DNA of 64,000 nucleotides from Nannochloropsis salina CCMP1776 (GCA_004565275.1 SDOX01000021.1:312560-376559); one strand, 5' to 3'. Positions 32,718 to 43,282 are shown, counted from the first letter of the stretch. The notes: generated by a model from the sequence alone, not told the origin. Translations and numbers: made by a program.

Positions 32718-33815
32718 ATGCCCGCCCATTCAGCATATAGAAAGTTCGCACTTGCCAGGGCGTTCCAGGTAGCACGGTCACCATGCATGCTTTTCCTCGG
32801 TGCGCTGAGCGGGGCGATCCTGGGCAGCATTATTAGTGGGCACATGGCAAAAGAAACACTGCACCCGTATAGCCTGGCCGCCACTTACACCAACAGCGGT
32901 GGCGAATCCGAGGCGTGCCCGGAGTGGACCATCAGCGCCCTCACGCAAAAGCGGATGCAGCGCGACTACTGCATTCGGCGCTTCACAGGCGAGGTGCCCG
33001 AACAGGACCTCGTCAAAACAAAGCTTCTGGGGCCCGACCAGACGCACATGGATTTCATTGTGTACGACGGTAATGATATCGTCAGCGGTGCCATTCGCAG
33101 CAACGGGCACTGGGAGCACCATCTCTCTACGGCACTGGTGATGGTCTTGAGCAAGGTAGCCGAAGATCGGGGACTGCCCCACGAACGGGTCCACCTTCTC
33201 GACATTGGCGGCAACGTGGGCGCCCACACCGTGTACGCGCAGGCTGCGGGGTTCTCCGTGGTGACCTTTGAGCCCCTGCCACAGAATGAGGCCATCATCC
33301 GCACGAACCTCTGCTTCAATGACCCGAAGCAGGAGCGCGTGACCCTGTTTACAAATGGATTGGGATCCGAGCCGACTCTCTGCAAGCAGTTCTCGGCGCC
33401 CAACTACAATCGTGGCAATGGTGTTGTGAACTGCAATGGTTCAATACCGCAACATCCCGATGGCCAGCTCATATACCGTGGGCAAATGGAGGTCTTACGC
33501 TTAGATGACGTCCTGCTACCTTGCAAAAACGGGACGCAGCTACCGCCTGACATTGTATTTGGAGCCATGAAGATGGACGTGGAGGGCTTTGAACCCGAGG
33601 TCCTCAAGGGCGGCGAGACCTTTTTCACCAAGGCCCTGATCCCGTACATCGTTTTCGAAATTGGACGTATGCCCGAATCGCGCCGCCAGGCGGTCCTTCA
33701 GTTTTTCTACGGTCTCGGCTATCAAGCCAGCACATCAGGCTTCTTCCAGGGCCTCGGGCAACCCAGGGATCTGCCCGGCACTGAGGACGTCTATTTGGTG
33801 TTGTTGCAATCGTAG
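32718..33815 (+). CDS. FkbM-family methyltransferase 1, membrane-anchored
   Basis: A SAM-dependent O-methyltransferase fold of about 365 residues, single exon. A short basic N-terminus and one hydrophobic segment (CMLFLGALSGAILGSIISG) give a type II Golgi-like topology. SAM site: HLLDIGGNVGAHTVYAQAAG, then VVTFEPLPQNEAIIRTNL. The FkbM C-terminal hallmarks MKMDVEGFEPEVLKGG and PYIVFEIGR follow. FkbM proteins methylate sugars or small molecules; with the Golgi-type anchor, a glycan hydroxyl is the likely substrate (inference). ATG 32718 was chosen as the first ATG before the anchor. It is the leftmost cargo gene, about 540 bases inside the left terminal repeat. Confidence 0.9.
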   Translation: MPAHSAYRKFALARAFQVARSPCMLFLGALSGAILGSIISGHMAKETLHPYSLAATYTNSGGESEACPEWTISALTQKRMQRDYCIRRFTGEVPEQDLVKTKLLGPDQTHMDFIVYDGNDIVSGAIRSNGHWEHHLSTALVMVLSKVAEDRGLPHERVHLLDIGGNVGAHTVYAQAAGFSVVTFEPLPQNEAIIRTNLCFNDPKQERVTLFTNGLGSEPTLCKQFSAPNYNRGNGVVNCNGSIPQHPDGQLIYRGQMEVLRLDDVLLPCKNGTQLPPDIVFGAMKMDVEGFEPEVLKGGETFFTKALIPYIVFEIGRMPESRRQAVLQFFYGLGYQASTSGFFQGLGQPRDLPGTEDVYLVLLQS

Positions 33816-35315
33816 CGGGTGAGAGAGACGGGCGGACCTGACCAAACCTGTGCTGATAATGGGACTGGGCGTGGTAGTGGAGATGTACTGGGTGCGCGGG
33901 TGGGCGCTCGAGGCCGTGCTGGCCCTGGCGGACAACTCCAACGCCATCGCGCGGGTGTGTTTTGGGCGCTCCCTGCTACCATAATCATTCGTGCGCGCGT
34001 ATTATACATTAGTGCATCCAAAATTAAGAAAATAGCAGATATCTTAATTTTTTTTAAAAAAAAAAGGAAATACCACGCTATTCCTCTATTTGTTTTTTAT
34101 TCACCCTTGTGTTCTACACAAGAATATGCACAGCAGCCAGGACACGAACACCGTGTCATTCTAAGTTCCTGGACGTTCACCAGCCTGTACGCCTGACCCG
34201 GAGCTGTACCTGACAGGCTCCTGAGCTGTACCTGACATGTCCGATGCTGGGATTGATTTGTACCTCATTATCTCCCCCTCCACGCGACAGGTGCAATGCC
34301 ATATAGTAAAAGTGACAGACTGCATACAGCAGCAGCAGCACTGCCACAAATGCGACGCTGCGCATCCGGACCAAGGAGGGAACGGAGGCAACGGTGGAGA
34401 TGCCCATGCCGCCGACACATATTTGCTAATACGTGCCTGCCCCAGGCGGGGGTGAAGGGCACAAAATCACTGTTTGTACTGATGTTTTCGGGACGCGCGC
34501 AGACATGTGGCTCCGTAACGTGAGATTATCAGCTAAATTAAAGGGATGGGGGGGAGAGGCCAGCGTAGAGACTGTCTGACTGTCTGGACGCGAGAAGAAA
34601 AATGACAAGAGTCACGTGATCTTTCCACTTCGCCTGAAGAACAAACCTCCCAGTCATCCTCTAGTATGTGTAATGTTCTCTGCTCTATTGTGAGATTACA
34701 TGCCAAACCATGCCTCCTCTGAACAGAAGATGGAGTATGTCAACATTAGGCGACCCGGATAAGTGGGGCGCCTAAGCTAGCTAGCCAGAGTAGGTAACCC
34801 TTTGCGATGTGGAGCTCATTTACCTCAACCATGATCGTCCGGTCATGATCACAGCCTTTGCGCGGTTGAGCTCCATTCCATGGCTATGACAATCATATTG
34901 ATAGAGCGGAGGCCTGGGTTCCAGGAATTTTGCTGCGTTCTTCAGCGAGGCTGATATACGGTCAATTTGAGCTATCAATATCACCCCTTTCTAATGGCCC
35001 AGTCAGCCGTTGCGACGATGACAAAGGCCACCTAGAACGGCAGACCTAGGGACAAGCGCCATGAGGGCGAAGTGTGGATTATTTGGACCATAGAAATCGG
35101 AACTCGAGTATTATAATCATTGTTACCGCTTTCATTCTTTTCATAAGTGCGTCTGCTACTCTCCTATCCTCCCACATTCAAGGCACTTCGTACTCGAGGG
35201 ACCATAAAAGCTAGGGTAAATGGTGGTTCTGCCACTTTTTTATGCGTAAGCGCGCTTCCTGTGCCTCCTATTCGACAAAAGTCAGCCCGAAGGCGCTGTA
35301 AGGCCAGCGAACAGC
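33816..35315. other. non-coding stretch within the island
   Basis: About 1.5 kb without a supported gene. It holds the first copy of the ~100-bp direct repeat (34137-34240) and an A-rich run near 34,050. The part from 34,600 to 35,150 has no frame worth naming. Confidence 0.4.
34137..34240 (+). repeat. ~100-bp direct repeat, copy 1
   Basis: Contains CAGCCTGTACGCCTGACCCG followed by two AGCTGTACCTGACA motifs. Copy 2 lies at 40900-41000 in the same orientation; by eye they share about four bases in five. Confidence 0.75.
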
Positions 35316-38147
35316 ATGAGAAATCATTGGGGAAGGAACCGCCTGTGGATTGTGCTTAATGTGCCCATTGTTGCTCTGGTGCTCTTCCATATTATGAGTC
35401 TGAAACAGCCACTTCTCTTAGGCAAGGCCCTGTTTACCGGCACGAGGCCGCCTCTCAACAACGAAGTACAGACGACGAGGGCGAAGGCGGAGATAAAGGG
35501 AGCACACGGGGGACAAGTCTTTGTGGCTGCCAAGAGAAGGACCTACCATGGTCCTCGTCCTTTCAGCAGCAATATTTCAACCTTAGGCGTTTCACATAAG
35601 CCATATCCTCGCAGTGCAGAGCAGCTTATATGCAATAAATGGGCCGTAGTGACGACCATTTTTGGACCTACTGCACTTGTGAAGCAACTTGTTGAAATGA
35701 AGGATTGGTGTGTGGTGGTTGTCGGAGATCAACAGGTGAGAGGGGATAAAGACACTGATTCAGCTACGACCTTTCTTCTTGGTTGTCATCGATTAATAAT
35801 ACTAACTAGAATTTATGATACGGTAAACCTCAATATTAATGTTACAACAACTACACACACACAGTCCCCTTCCACTTATGATATCCAAAGCGACACCCTT
35901 ATCTTCTTGGGTCCGGAGGAGCAAGGTGAGGAAGCGAGACCAGCACGATAATATTAGAATACACACTCACCTCCCTTTTCACTCACTGCTTGCCGTGATG
36001 GCCATGCTTGCTTTGTACCTAATACAGAAGCATTGCCGTATCACGTCATCCCTCTCCTAAAATGGAACCACTTTGGTCGTAAAAATATTGGCTTTCTCTA
36101 CGCCATGCACCACGGCGCCGAAGTGATCTACGACACAGACGACGACAACATTCTCAAAGTTGATAGCAGAGGCAAGCCTTTCATACCTGATTGCAACCTG
36201 GGCGAGCTTGCCCTGTCGAAGGATGTTGTCCGTTCGGGTCAGTCGCATGTGTATAATCCCTACCCGAACTTTGGAAGCGTGCGCGTGAAGGATGGGAGCC
36301 CTGCTTTCGTTTGGCCGCGTGGTTTTCCTGTGGATCTCATCACTGATGCAAGCACCTGGAACGTCAGTCGTGGCGTGGAGGAAGAGACCCTCAAAGGAGG
36401 AGTAATCACCATCGTCCAGAGCCTGGCCGACCACGACCCTGATGTTGACGCCCTATACCGTCTGACGAGTCACCTCCCCTTGCGTTTCCGCTCGGGTGGG
36501 AGTGCCAGATTGGAGGTCATTCCTCCGGGAGTCATGACCCCATTCAATGCCCAGGCGACGGTTTTTGGCAAGGCCGGCTTCTGGGGTATGCTCCTTCCCA
36601 TCACCGTGCATGGGAGAGTGTCGGATATATGGCGCTCGTACGTGACGTCAAGGATCATGTGGGAAGCAGGGCAACGCTTGGCGTTTGCTTCACCGTTTGT
36701 CACACAGGTGAGAGATGAACGGAGGACAAATCCAGGGAGGAGAGTGTGTCCCAACCCCCGGACAAAAAGTCATCCTCCCCTCAAAAAAGAAAGCTGCAAA
36801 AACACGAAGCTTGATAAGGATTCGAACCTCCCCACGCTCTAACTTATGTGTCCTTCACACCCTACCCTGTGCAATCTACCGCAGTGCCGCAACTCCCATA
36901 GCTACGTGGCTGACTTCGACGCCGAAAGCGATCTTTACGAACGGGCGGGCGCTCTCGTCTCGTGGCTACTTGAATGGCGCCCTGTCTCCCATTCCCTGGA
37001 AGGGATAATAGAGGAAATGGCGATAGCTATGTACGAAATGGATTTTTTGCACGACCCTCTGGACGTGGACCTGGCAATCGCCTGGATCCAGGACCTTCAA
37101 GATATAGGAGTCGCAATGCCCAAGATGCTGTCTCAGTCCGAGAAAGGATATTTTAGTCCCCATGCAAATGGAACTGTTGGGTCCTTGAAGATTGTCAGGA
37201 GCGATGGGACCTGTGAGCAAAGCAGCGTAGCTGAACCATCTCTATGGGCAGTCCTCCCACCGTAAACCCCCAAAGCAAGGAAACCCGTCGCCCTCATGGT
37301 CATGACAAAAGATGACATGAACCTCCTCTCGCGCTTCCTTGCCTACCGCGGCGATGTCTTTGGCTTCGAGAACATCTATGTCTTCGACGGCAGCATCGGC
37401 CCACAAAAGGCGTTCCTCGACTCCATTGCAGCGCTGTACCCTATCCACGTCAAGCATAGCCTGGTGGACCTGAATGGAATCAGCAAAGAGCTAGCGCAAT
37501 GGATCGACGAGATCAAAGGAGGTTACGAATGGATTTTCAAAGTTGACACGGACGAGTTCCTTATTCAAAAAGGCGACGGACATGGCGGGCCAGTATTGTC
37601 CAATCCAGCCCTTCTGCTCCCGACGTCCAATGCATCGGACGCCACCCTAAGTGTGGATCATTTGTATGAAGCCGCTCCCGTGACAAGCGGTTCACCGACA
37701 GAGGCCGAGCATTCCGTGAGCAGGGGGGCACCAAGATGGAGGCAGTTCTACAACGGTGAAAAGTTCAACATAACAGACCTGAATATTGGCAGCCACGTGC
37801 GCGGAGAAACAACAGTCGCGCGAGGTATCGCCTTCGTGCACTACCGCAGTCGAAGCTACGAGGATTATGTACAAATTGCTATTCAGACGCTTTTGGGACA
37901 TGACTACGTGAAGGCGACGGACAGCAAGGAGGAGATGATCGACAAGCTCAAGGAACTGGACGAACGGCCCTCGTGCCTTCGACCCCCTTGTCATAAGATC
38001 CCGATTGTGCTCGATGCCCTCATGAAGTATGAGGAGACGCAGCAAAAATTTTATAAAAAATCCAAGGCATGGCCGAGAAATCTGAGAGTGTTTCTGGAGC
38101 ACCTGGGTAAGATATTTGCAAAGTACCCATCAATAGTAATCAACTAA
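35316..38147 (+). CDS. STELLO-type glycosyltransferase fused to a second glycosyltransferase domain
   Basis: Proposed exons: 35316-35735, 35865-35925, 36028-36707, 36885-37212 and 37276-38147; 786 residues, all junctions in phase. N-terminal signal anchor (LWIVLNVPIVALVLFHIMSL), then a STELLO (DUF288) domain: KWAVVTTIFGPTALVKQL, DWCVVVVGDQ, ALPYHVIPLLKWNHFGRKNI, GAEVIYDTDDDNI, NPYPNFG, VWPRGFP, WLLEWR. Plant STELLO proteins are Golgi proteins affecting cellulose synthase. The C-terminal ~290 residues are a separate glycosyltransferase fold (VALMVMTKDDMNLLSRFLAY, IYVFDGSIG, WIFKVDTDEFLIQ with a DxD-like motif), resembling the GT2/GT92 group. If the last 63-base intron is not spliced, an in-frame TAA at 37263 ends the STELLO part, leaving two reading frames. 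Confidence 0.8.
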
Positions 38148-40086
38148 TTACTAGCTCGAGGCAAGAAAGGTGTCTCTAACTTTTATTAAAAAATACGGAG
38201 GGTGGGATGGTGGTCATGTCCTCACGAAAAACGAGTGAAGGCACCGAGAGTTCCACGATTTTCCGAAAGCACCTGGTTAGAAGATAAATGTAAGGCACCG
38301 CTATGGAATTTGTGCTCTTATTCACCTGCTAGCGTCGTGTATTCCTGTAATTGGCTGTGCAATACATTGATCGAGCTCGGCCGTCCAACTTCGAATTCGA
38401 TTTCGTGGACATCTTTGAACTCTCGACTTGATCGGCAAGTTCGACTGTTTTTTGATCGGGGATCGACGAGTTGCTGAGGTTAGGTTTTGGCGTCAGGGGT
38501 GGGGGGGGAAAAAATAATAATGTCAAAGCACCGTTTCTTGCTCGCAATGGAAAGAAGATAACTGCACACAAAATCGAAGTACTGTTCTTATGCTATATTC
38601 GTTATTTTTTCCTACTTTATTACTTTATTTACACTTAACTTATCTCAGAGTCAAAGACTTTTCGTTCATGTCCTCATTGAATATCCTCTAGTGCGACATC
38701 TTCCTCCCTTGCTCTCTCCCTTTTTCCCTCTCTCCTTCCTCCTCCTGGAATAACTGCACGAGGAGATTGCGAGCAAGAAGAACCAAGCGTTTGGCTTTAC
38801 AACGCCGGGCAGAGGGGAAAAGCACTGTCGCTTCTGAAAGAGGGTATGTAGTGAGAGGGAGGAAGAAGTGGAGGAAACGGGGGGGGTAGACTCCTTTTCG
38901 TGGCCGAAGCCTGGCCTGAACGGACAACGGGCAGATATGAAAGGTGGAAGGGAGGGCGGGAAAGAGGAGGGGAGGAGATCGAAATCTTTCTCGGCAAAAC
39001 CCTTTCTATTGTGAGAAGGCCCGTAAAGAGGGACATGATTTCTGTCAATCGTCCTCACGCGTCTCGCACTCGCTCCCTCCGCCCCTCCCCCTTTCTCCCC
39101 CTCTCCCTCCCTATCCCCCAATCCTCCTTCTCTCAAGTCCCTTGGGGTTGCGGTACAGCGCCTACAGGAAAGGGCCAGTCCAATTGACAGCATCTTCTCC
39201 TCTCCATTCCTTTCTCCCTCTTTCCACGTATCGATTTCCTCTTCGACGTGGGCTAGGAAGAGGCAGAAGGGTCAAATAACACATGCGAGCGAGGACTAAA
39301 GCTTGCAGGAGGGGGGAAAAGGAATGGATACCTTAAGATCTGTGCGGATTATCTTCGAAGAAGCGCGTAGGGTCGCGGTACGTCTCTTAATTCCCGCTCC
39401 CTGTTTTCCCTCTCCCTTTTAAAAATCATTCATCTTCATTCTTCCTCCCCCCTCCATCCGACTTCCTTTTCCCCTTTTCTCTTTCCTTCTCGTCAGACCT
39501 AAGACGCCGTACATCTCAAGGTCGTGGATACCGCCACCGCCCTGGCCACTTTCAGACAAAAAACAAAGCAACCAGTACGACTCCCTGCTTCTAGAGCTCC
39601 AGGTGCCTTGCTCATGTTCCTTTCTCCTCTTCCTCTCTCCCTTACTCCCTCCCTTTCCCCCGTCTTCTTCCCTCCTACCCTGTATCCAGCGCTTTTCCCA
39701 GGCTTCGCTAACTTTGTATCCCTCTGTCGATTATATTCCTCTCTCTCCTTCCTTCCTCTCTCTCGTTTCCCCCCGTCTTCTCTCCTTCCTGCAGCAAGGA
39801 CGTCATCTCCGCTATGCCTTTTTTCCTCCTTTCCAACAACTTTCCTGCAGAAGAAAATATGATTTCTTCCCAACAAAACTTTTTTTGGGTGGATGGGCAG
39901 AAGACGAAAAAAACAAATGTCTTGAAGAAAAAAAATTATCTTTTCTTCAGTCAGGAAAACTTTCTTTGTCCACTTCGGGTATGACTTTCTTCGCGAAGAA
40001 AAGAAAGTCTTTCTTCAAACAATCTTCTTTTCTTCGACGAATCTGCTTTTCTTCATGGGTGTGGGCCACCAGCTTTAACACTTGAC
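38148..40086. other. low-complexity non-coding stretch within the island
   Basis: About 1.9 kb dominated by pyrimidine-rich and purine-rich runs (38,690-39,250 and 39,390-39,860) and by the clustered motif at 39886-40075. Long frames here are compositional artefacts. A decayed upstream part of the hAT transposase might lie here but I could not recognise it. Confidence 0.4.
39886..40075. repeat. cluster of GAAGAAAAG/CTTTTCTTC motifs with hairpin
   Basis: At least eight copies of CTTTCTTC, CTTTTCTTC or the complement GAAGAAAA occur in 190 bases. Bases 39983-40009 form an imperfect palindrome (GACTTTCTTCGCGAAGAA, then AAGAAAGTC). It ends about 30 bases before the hAT relic. Confidence 0.6.
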
Positions 40087-40433
40087 ATGTCATCGACATA
40101 TACAAGAATTCCCTCCCTGGCCTCGCTGCCGTGGCACGCAGCTTTCTTTGCGTGCCGGCCACCTCCGCGGCTGTCGAGCGCTTCTTTTCCGCCTTTGTTA
40201 CCACCATCAGTGATCTGCGTACGCGGCTCAGCAGCAAGACGGCGGAGCAGCTCCTCTTTCTCAAGCTGAACTGGGACGACTCCTTCTACAACGTGCGGCT
40301 CGCGAAGAGGGTCTCAGCGCCCGCGGGGGAAGGTGGGGAGCAGGAGGACGTCGTTTTCCTGGATAGAGACGAGTTGCACAGGATGAAGAGCAGGACATGG
40401 TGGAAGTGGAAGCGGATGGGGATCGGGACATAG
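40087..40433 (+). pseudogene. hAT transposase C-terminal (dimerisation) relic
   Basis: The frame contains NSLPGLAAVARSFLCVPATS, AAVERFFSAFVTTISDLRTR and LSSKTAEQLLFLKLNWD. This is the hATC dimerisation region at the C-terminus of hAT transposases (family pattern: VPATSAASERVFS, RRTRLSPE, LFLKLN). An acidic and basic tail follows. The RNase-H-like catalytic core and BED finger were not found upstream, so it is a fragment. Confidence 0.85.
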
Positions 40434-40899
40434 AAGAGAGTGACGACGCCTTTTTTGCGCTGGGCCTCCTCTCTTCAGTGGCAGTGGGCCAGGCGGCGGC
40501 CGAGACCGGGAATGGCGAGATGGAGGACACCTGACCACATAATTAGAAGGAGCTTTCAAGGCATAAAATGTGGGTGCTTTATTTAACTGAGTCGTTTTTG
40601 GTAATGAAAAAGTAATGTTGAAGTCGAGAAAGTATAAAGGAAGGCGCTCATGGTACGCCCCATAAGGCACGGAACACGGCCCATCGCGCCGTTTTGCGCT
40701 TTTTCTCGGGCCGTTCTAGCTCGCCTTCATCTTACTTTCCTTTCTGCCTTGTCTATGTGTATATGCATACCTTTTAACCCAAGAACCACCGTACATCCCA
40801 AATTTCGAAGTTAAAATTTTGCGACATATATCGTCGTTGAAAAAGGGGCGACAATGTCAGGTCGATATCAGAATTTCAATGTCGTGTCAACCCTGGGTG

Positions 40900-41000
40900 T
40901 GGCCGGGACAAGAATACGTTGTCATTCGAAGTTCATGTTCAACAGCCTGTACGCCTGACTCGAAGCTGTACCTGACAGTCTCCTGGGCTGTACATGATAT
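40900..41000 (+). repeat. ~100-bp direct repeat, copy 2
   Basis: Contains CAGCCTGTACGCCTGACTCG and AGCTGTACCTGACA, matching copy 1 at 34137-34240. The two copies bracket the STELLO fusion gene and the hAT relic. Copy 2 lies about 390 bases upstream of the second FkbM gene; copy 1 lies about 320 bases downstream of the first. Confidence 0.75.
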
Positions 41001-41387
41001 ATTTTCTTGCATCTTTATGTCTGCTCCTCATCACTCGGCGCGGGGCTGAAGTCGCTGATAATAATATTATTATTATAAATATTGTATATTATATATTATA
41101 GTACAATATCATAGCATGGGCCTGGGTCAAACCCGAAAGGGTACAATTTGCGCCCACTGAAAAACACCCACGATGCACTTCTTGTCTCACTGAAGCCGAT
41201 CTTTAACTTTTCTTCAGAAAAGTAGGGAAGAGTGGGCTCCGAACGGGAGAAACCTATGGGCAGACACGTGTCTGCAGACATTGACGAGTCGTGTAGGCGT
41301 GAGCGATATGCGCCCATGGGCACACCCCTCATCAATTAATGTCTCTGAAATTCCTTTTTCATACAATTTATACAAACTCACGTGCAC

Positions 41388-42826
41388 ATGCACTCAAAAC
41401 CCTTTTACCCTAAGAGGACTACGCTACGGCCCTTACAGTCACAAGACGGGATGGGCTTGAGCTCCCTCTCCAGCTCCTTTGCGCGCACCCAGGGGGCGGT
41501 GGGAGAGCGTAGTAAGTCAGTCGTCGACGAGAAATTGCATCGCCGCCTGTGTAGGCTGCCTCGATCGGTACAACAGCAACGATGTATGGTGATTGCCTTG
41601 GTGTGCATGTGCATTGTCATTGCGATGGCTGCCCTGCAACCCATCTTCGGGTCGCTGCACTCCCTCCTTGCCGCCCACCCAGCTAGCCTGGCCAGTCGCC
41701 TTCCAACAAGGGAAGGGCATTCCCAGAGAGGCCTTTCCCTGCCCGAGAGGCTCTCCGCGGCGTACCTGGACTACATGGACGAAACACAAGCAATGCAGGA
41801 CCAGGCAGAGGCAGACGAGACCTGGATCATGCCAGAGGAGTGCAAGCAGATGATCATGGAAATAGATTCCAGGAAGACTTTTTACAGCGAGCTGGGCCAG
41901 GACCTCTTCCTGTACAAGCATTTTTTCCGGGACGGCCAGACCAGCGACGGCAGGAAGCGCTTTTTCCTGGACATTGGTAAGATCATGCGTGGGACCACAG
42001 AAGGGGGCGGGGATCTATGGAAAAGTAGACATGTTCAAGTGACACAAATAAGCTCAACTACAGGATCCCCCGGCTCTCTTTTCTAACATTCGAATAGGCG
42101 CAAATAGCCCGCAGTCCAATTCCAACACCTTTTTCTTTGAGAAGTGCCTTGGATGGGAGGGCCTGTGCGTCGAGGCTAACCCCGACCTCGCGAAAGCGTT
42201 CGAGGGCCAGCGTCAGTGTAAGGTCGAGAATGTCTGCATCTCCAACAAGGCGTCCACGCTCAAGTTCCTCAAGTCTGGCTAGTGAGTCAACAGCGCGCAA
42301 AACTCCTTTCATTCAAAGTTTCCCCTGGCCTCGTACGATACGCCGCCATGCTCATCCACTTCTAACCCCGTCATCTCTCTGTTCTTTCTTATTGTCGAAC
42401 AGTATGGGCCACGTAGTTGACACGGACGACAATGCAACGAACGGTGTACAGGGCACCGACATGGTGGAGATTCCTTGCATCACCATCACAGAGCTACTGA
42501 CAAAGCACAACATCACTCATGTTGACTTTCTATCTATAGACATTGAGGCCGGAGAGCACGCCGCTCTTTCCCCTCTACTTCAGCCGGACGCCCACGACAT
42601 CAAGATCGATGTCATAGCTGCCGAGGTATTCTGGTCCGATGCTCAGCTTCGATGGCTGCTCTCCGACCTCGGTTTCTGGAAGGTCACAGACATTGCTCAC
42701 GTGGACGACATATTCGTGCGTATGAAGTTCATGGAGCATGCAAGGGTGGACGCTCGTCCGCACTATTATCAAATGATGAAGGACACGCAGCGACAACGGG
42801 GCCGTCCTATCATCGCTCCCTGGTGA
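41388..42826 (+). CDS. FkbM-family methyltransferase 2, membrane-anchored
   Basis: Three exons: 41388-41976, 42098-42281 and 42403-42826; 398 residues. Introns are GT-AG and in phase (DIG|ANSPQSNS and KSG|YMGHVV). A basic N-terminus and one hydrophobic segment (CMVIALVCMCIVIAMAALQP) give a type II membrane topology. The methyltransferase domain has FYSELGQDLFLYKHFF, FFLDIGANSPQSNSNTFFFE (SAM loop), LGWEGLCVEANPDL and VDFLSIDIEAGEHAALSPL, the eukaryotic FkbM (Methyltransf_21) pattern. It is distinct in sequence from FkbM 1 and, unlike it, has introns. Like FkbM 1 it probably methylates glycans in the secretory pathway (inference). It lies about 375 bases inside the right terminal repeat. Confidence 0.9.
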
Positions 42827-43170
42827 TTCGTGTCTACCACGACCACGTGATGATTGATTGAGAAGTGGAGTTCTGCCATGATGGGCACTGCTCAGATGAT
42901 ACGACATAGCATAGGGCTCGAATATGGAGAACCCCACTTTCTTTTCCCTGCCAGGCATGCTGGAGTAATCTGTTGACCTGCAGGCTGATCGTGCGCACTG
43001 GTGAATAAACAAAAAAGCAACAATGTCGACATTGGTCAGAGGACATCGCACAAGCCACCCACAAAATTGATTGTTTGAACAATGGATGTCCTGTGAGCAT
43101 TGCCGCATGAATGTCCAGCGACAAATAATTACAATTGTTGAGTTGTTGAAACCGTGCAAGCACTTTGCAC

Positions 43171-43201
43171 ACGTGCAGCACGTCGCACGTGACCACCCCT
43201 G
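43171..43201 (-). repeat. right inverted terminal repeat
   Basis: On the minus strand it starts CAGGGGTGGTCACGTGC and pairs with the left end at 32176 (mismatches at positions 10, 11 and 18). Similarity continues inward with GTGCA-type motifs. Confidence 0.75.
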
Positions 43202-43282
43202 CTTCTCATCATCATCATTATGCGGTCCTTTTTTCACCATACCCCCCCCTCATCATTAGCGTCATCATGGGGTCTTATGCCC
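43202..43282 (+). repeat. 46-bp tandem repeat, right half of split array
   Basis: The first eight bases, CTTCTCAT, are the candidate target duplication. The rest of a split unit runs to 43219. A full unit (43220-43266, starting ATGCGGTCC and ending AGCGTCATC) and the beginning of another (ATGGGGTC) follow. Same unit and same strand as 32097-32175. Confidence 0.7.

Larger units (their letters stand above)
32176..43201 (+). mobile_element. hAT-like element or macrotransposon carrying glycan genes
   Basis: The ends are inverted repeats: left 32176 onward and right up to 43201 (read on the minus strand) both start CAGGGGTGG and agree at 28 of the first 31 bases. This is the CAGGGGTG-type terminus common in hAT transposons. 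The flanking octamers CTACTAAT and CTTCTCAT match at six of eight positions and both fit the hAT target form nTnnnnAn. The same ~46-bp repeat lies in direct orientation on both sides. Inside are two FkbM methyltransferases, a STELLO-glycosyltransferase gene and a relic of a hAT transposase, all on the + strand. No complete transposase was found, so the element is non-autonomous now. Alternatively two separate elements inserted in opposite orientation and their outer ends act as a pair. Confidence 0.6.

Noticed and set aside
32718-33815. Intronless FkbM gene considered as bacterial contamination
   Set aside because: It has a eukaryotic-type N-terminal membrane anchor and lies between eukaryotic intron-bearing genes in one continuous sequence.
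36800-36850. tRNA-like T-arm (GAGGTTCGAATCC on the minus strand) with a D-arm-like GTTAGAGC nearby
   Set aside because: The anticodon arm is missing and the T-stem pairs poorly. It lies in an intron of the STELLO gene. At most it is a decayed tRNA fragment.
38666-39876. Several overlapping 100-175 codon frames on both strands
   Set aside because: The sequence is pyrimidine- and purine-rich low complexity. The frames encode Ser/Pro/Leu or Arg/Glu/Gly repeats with no domain.
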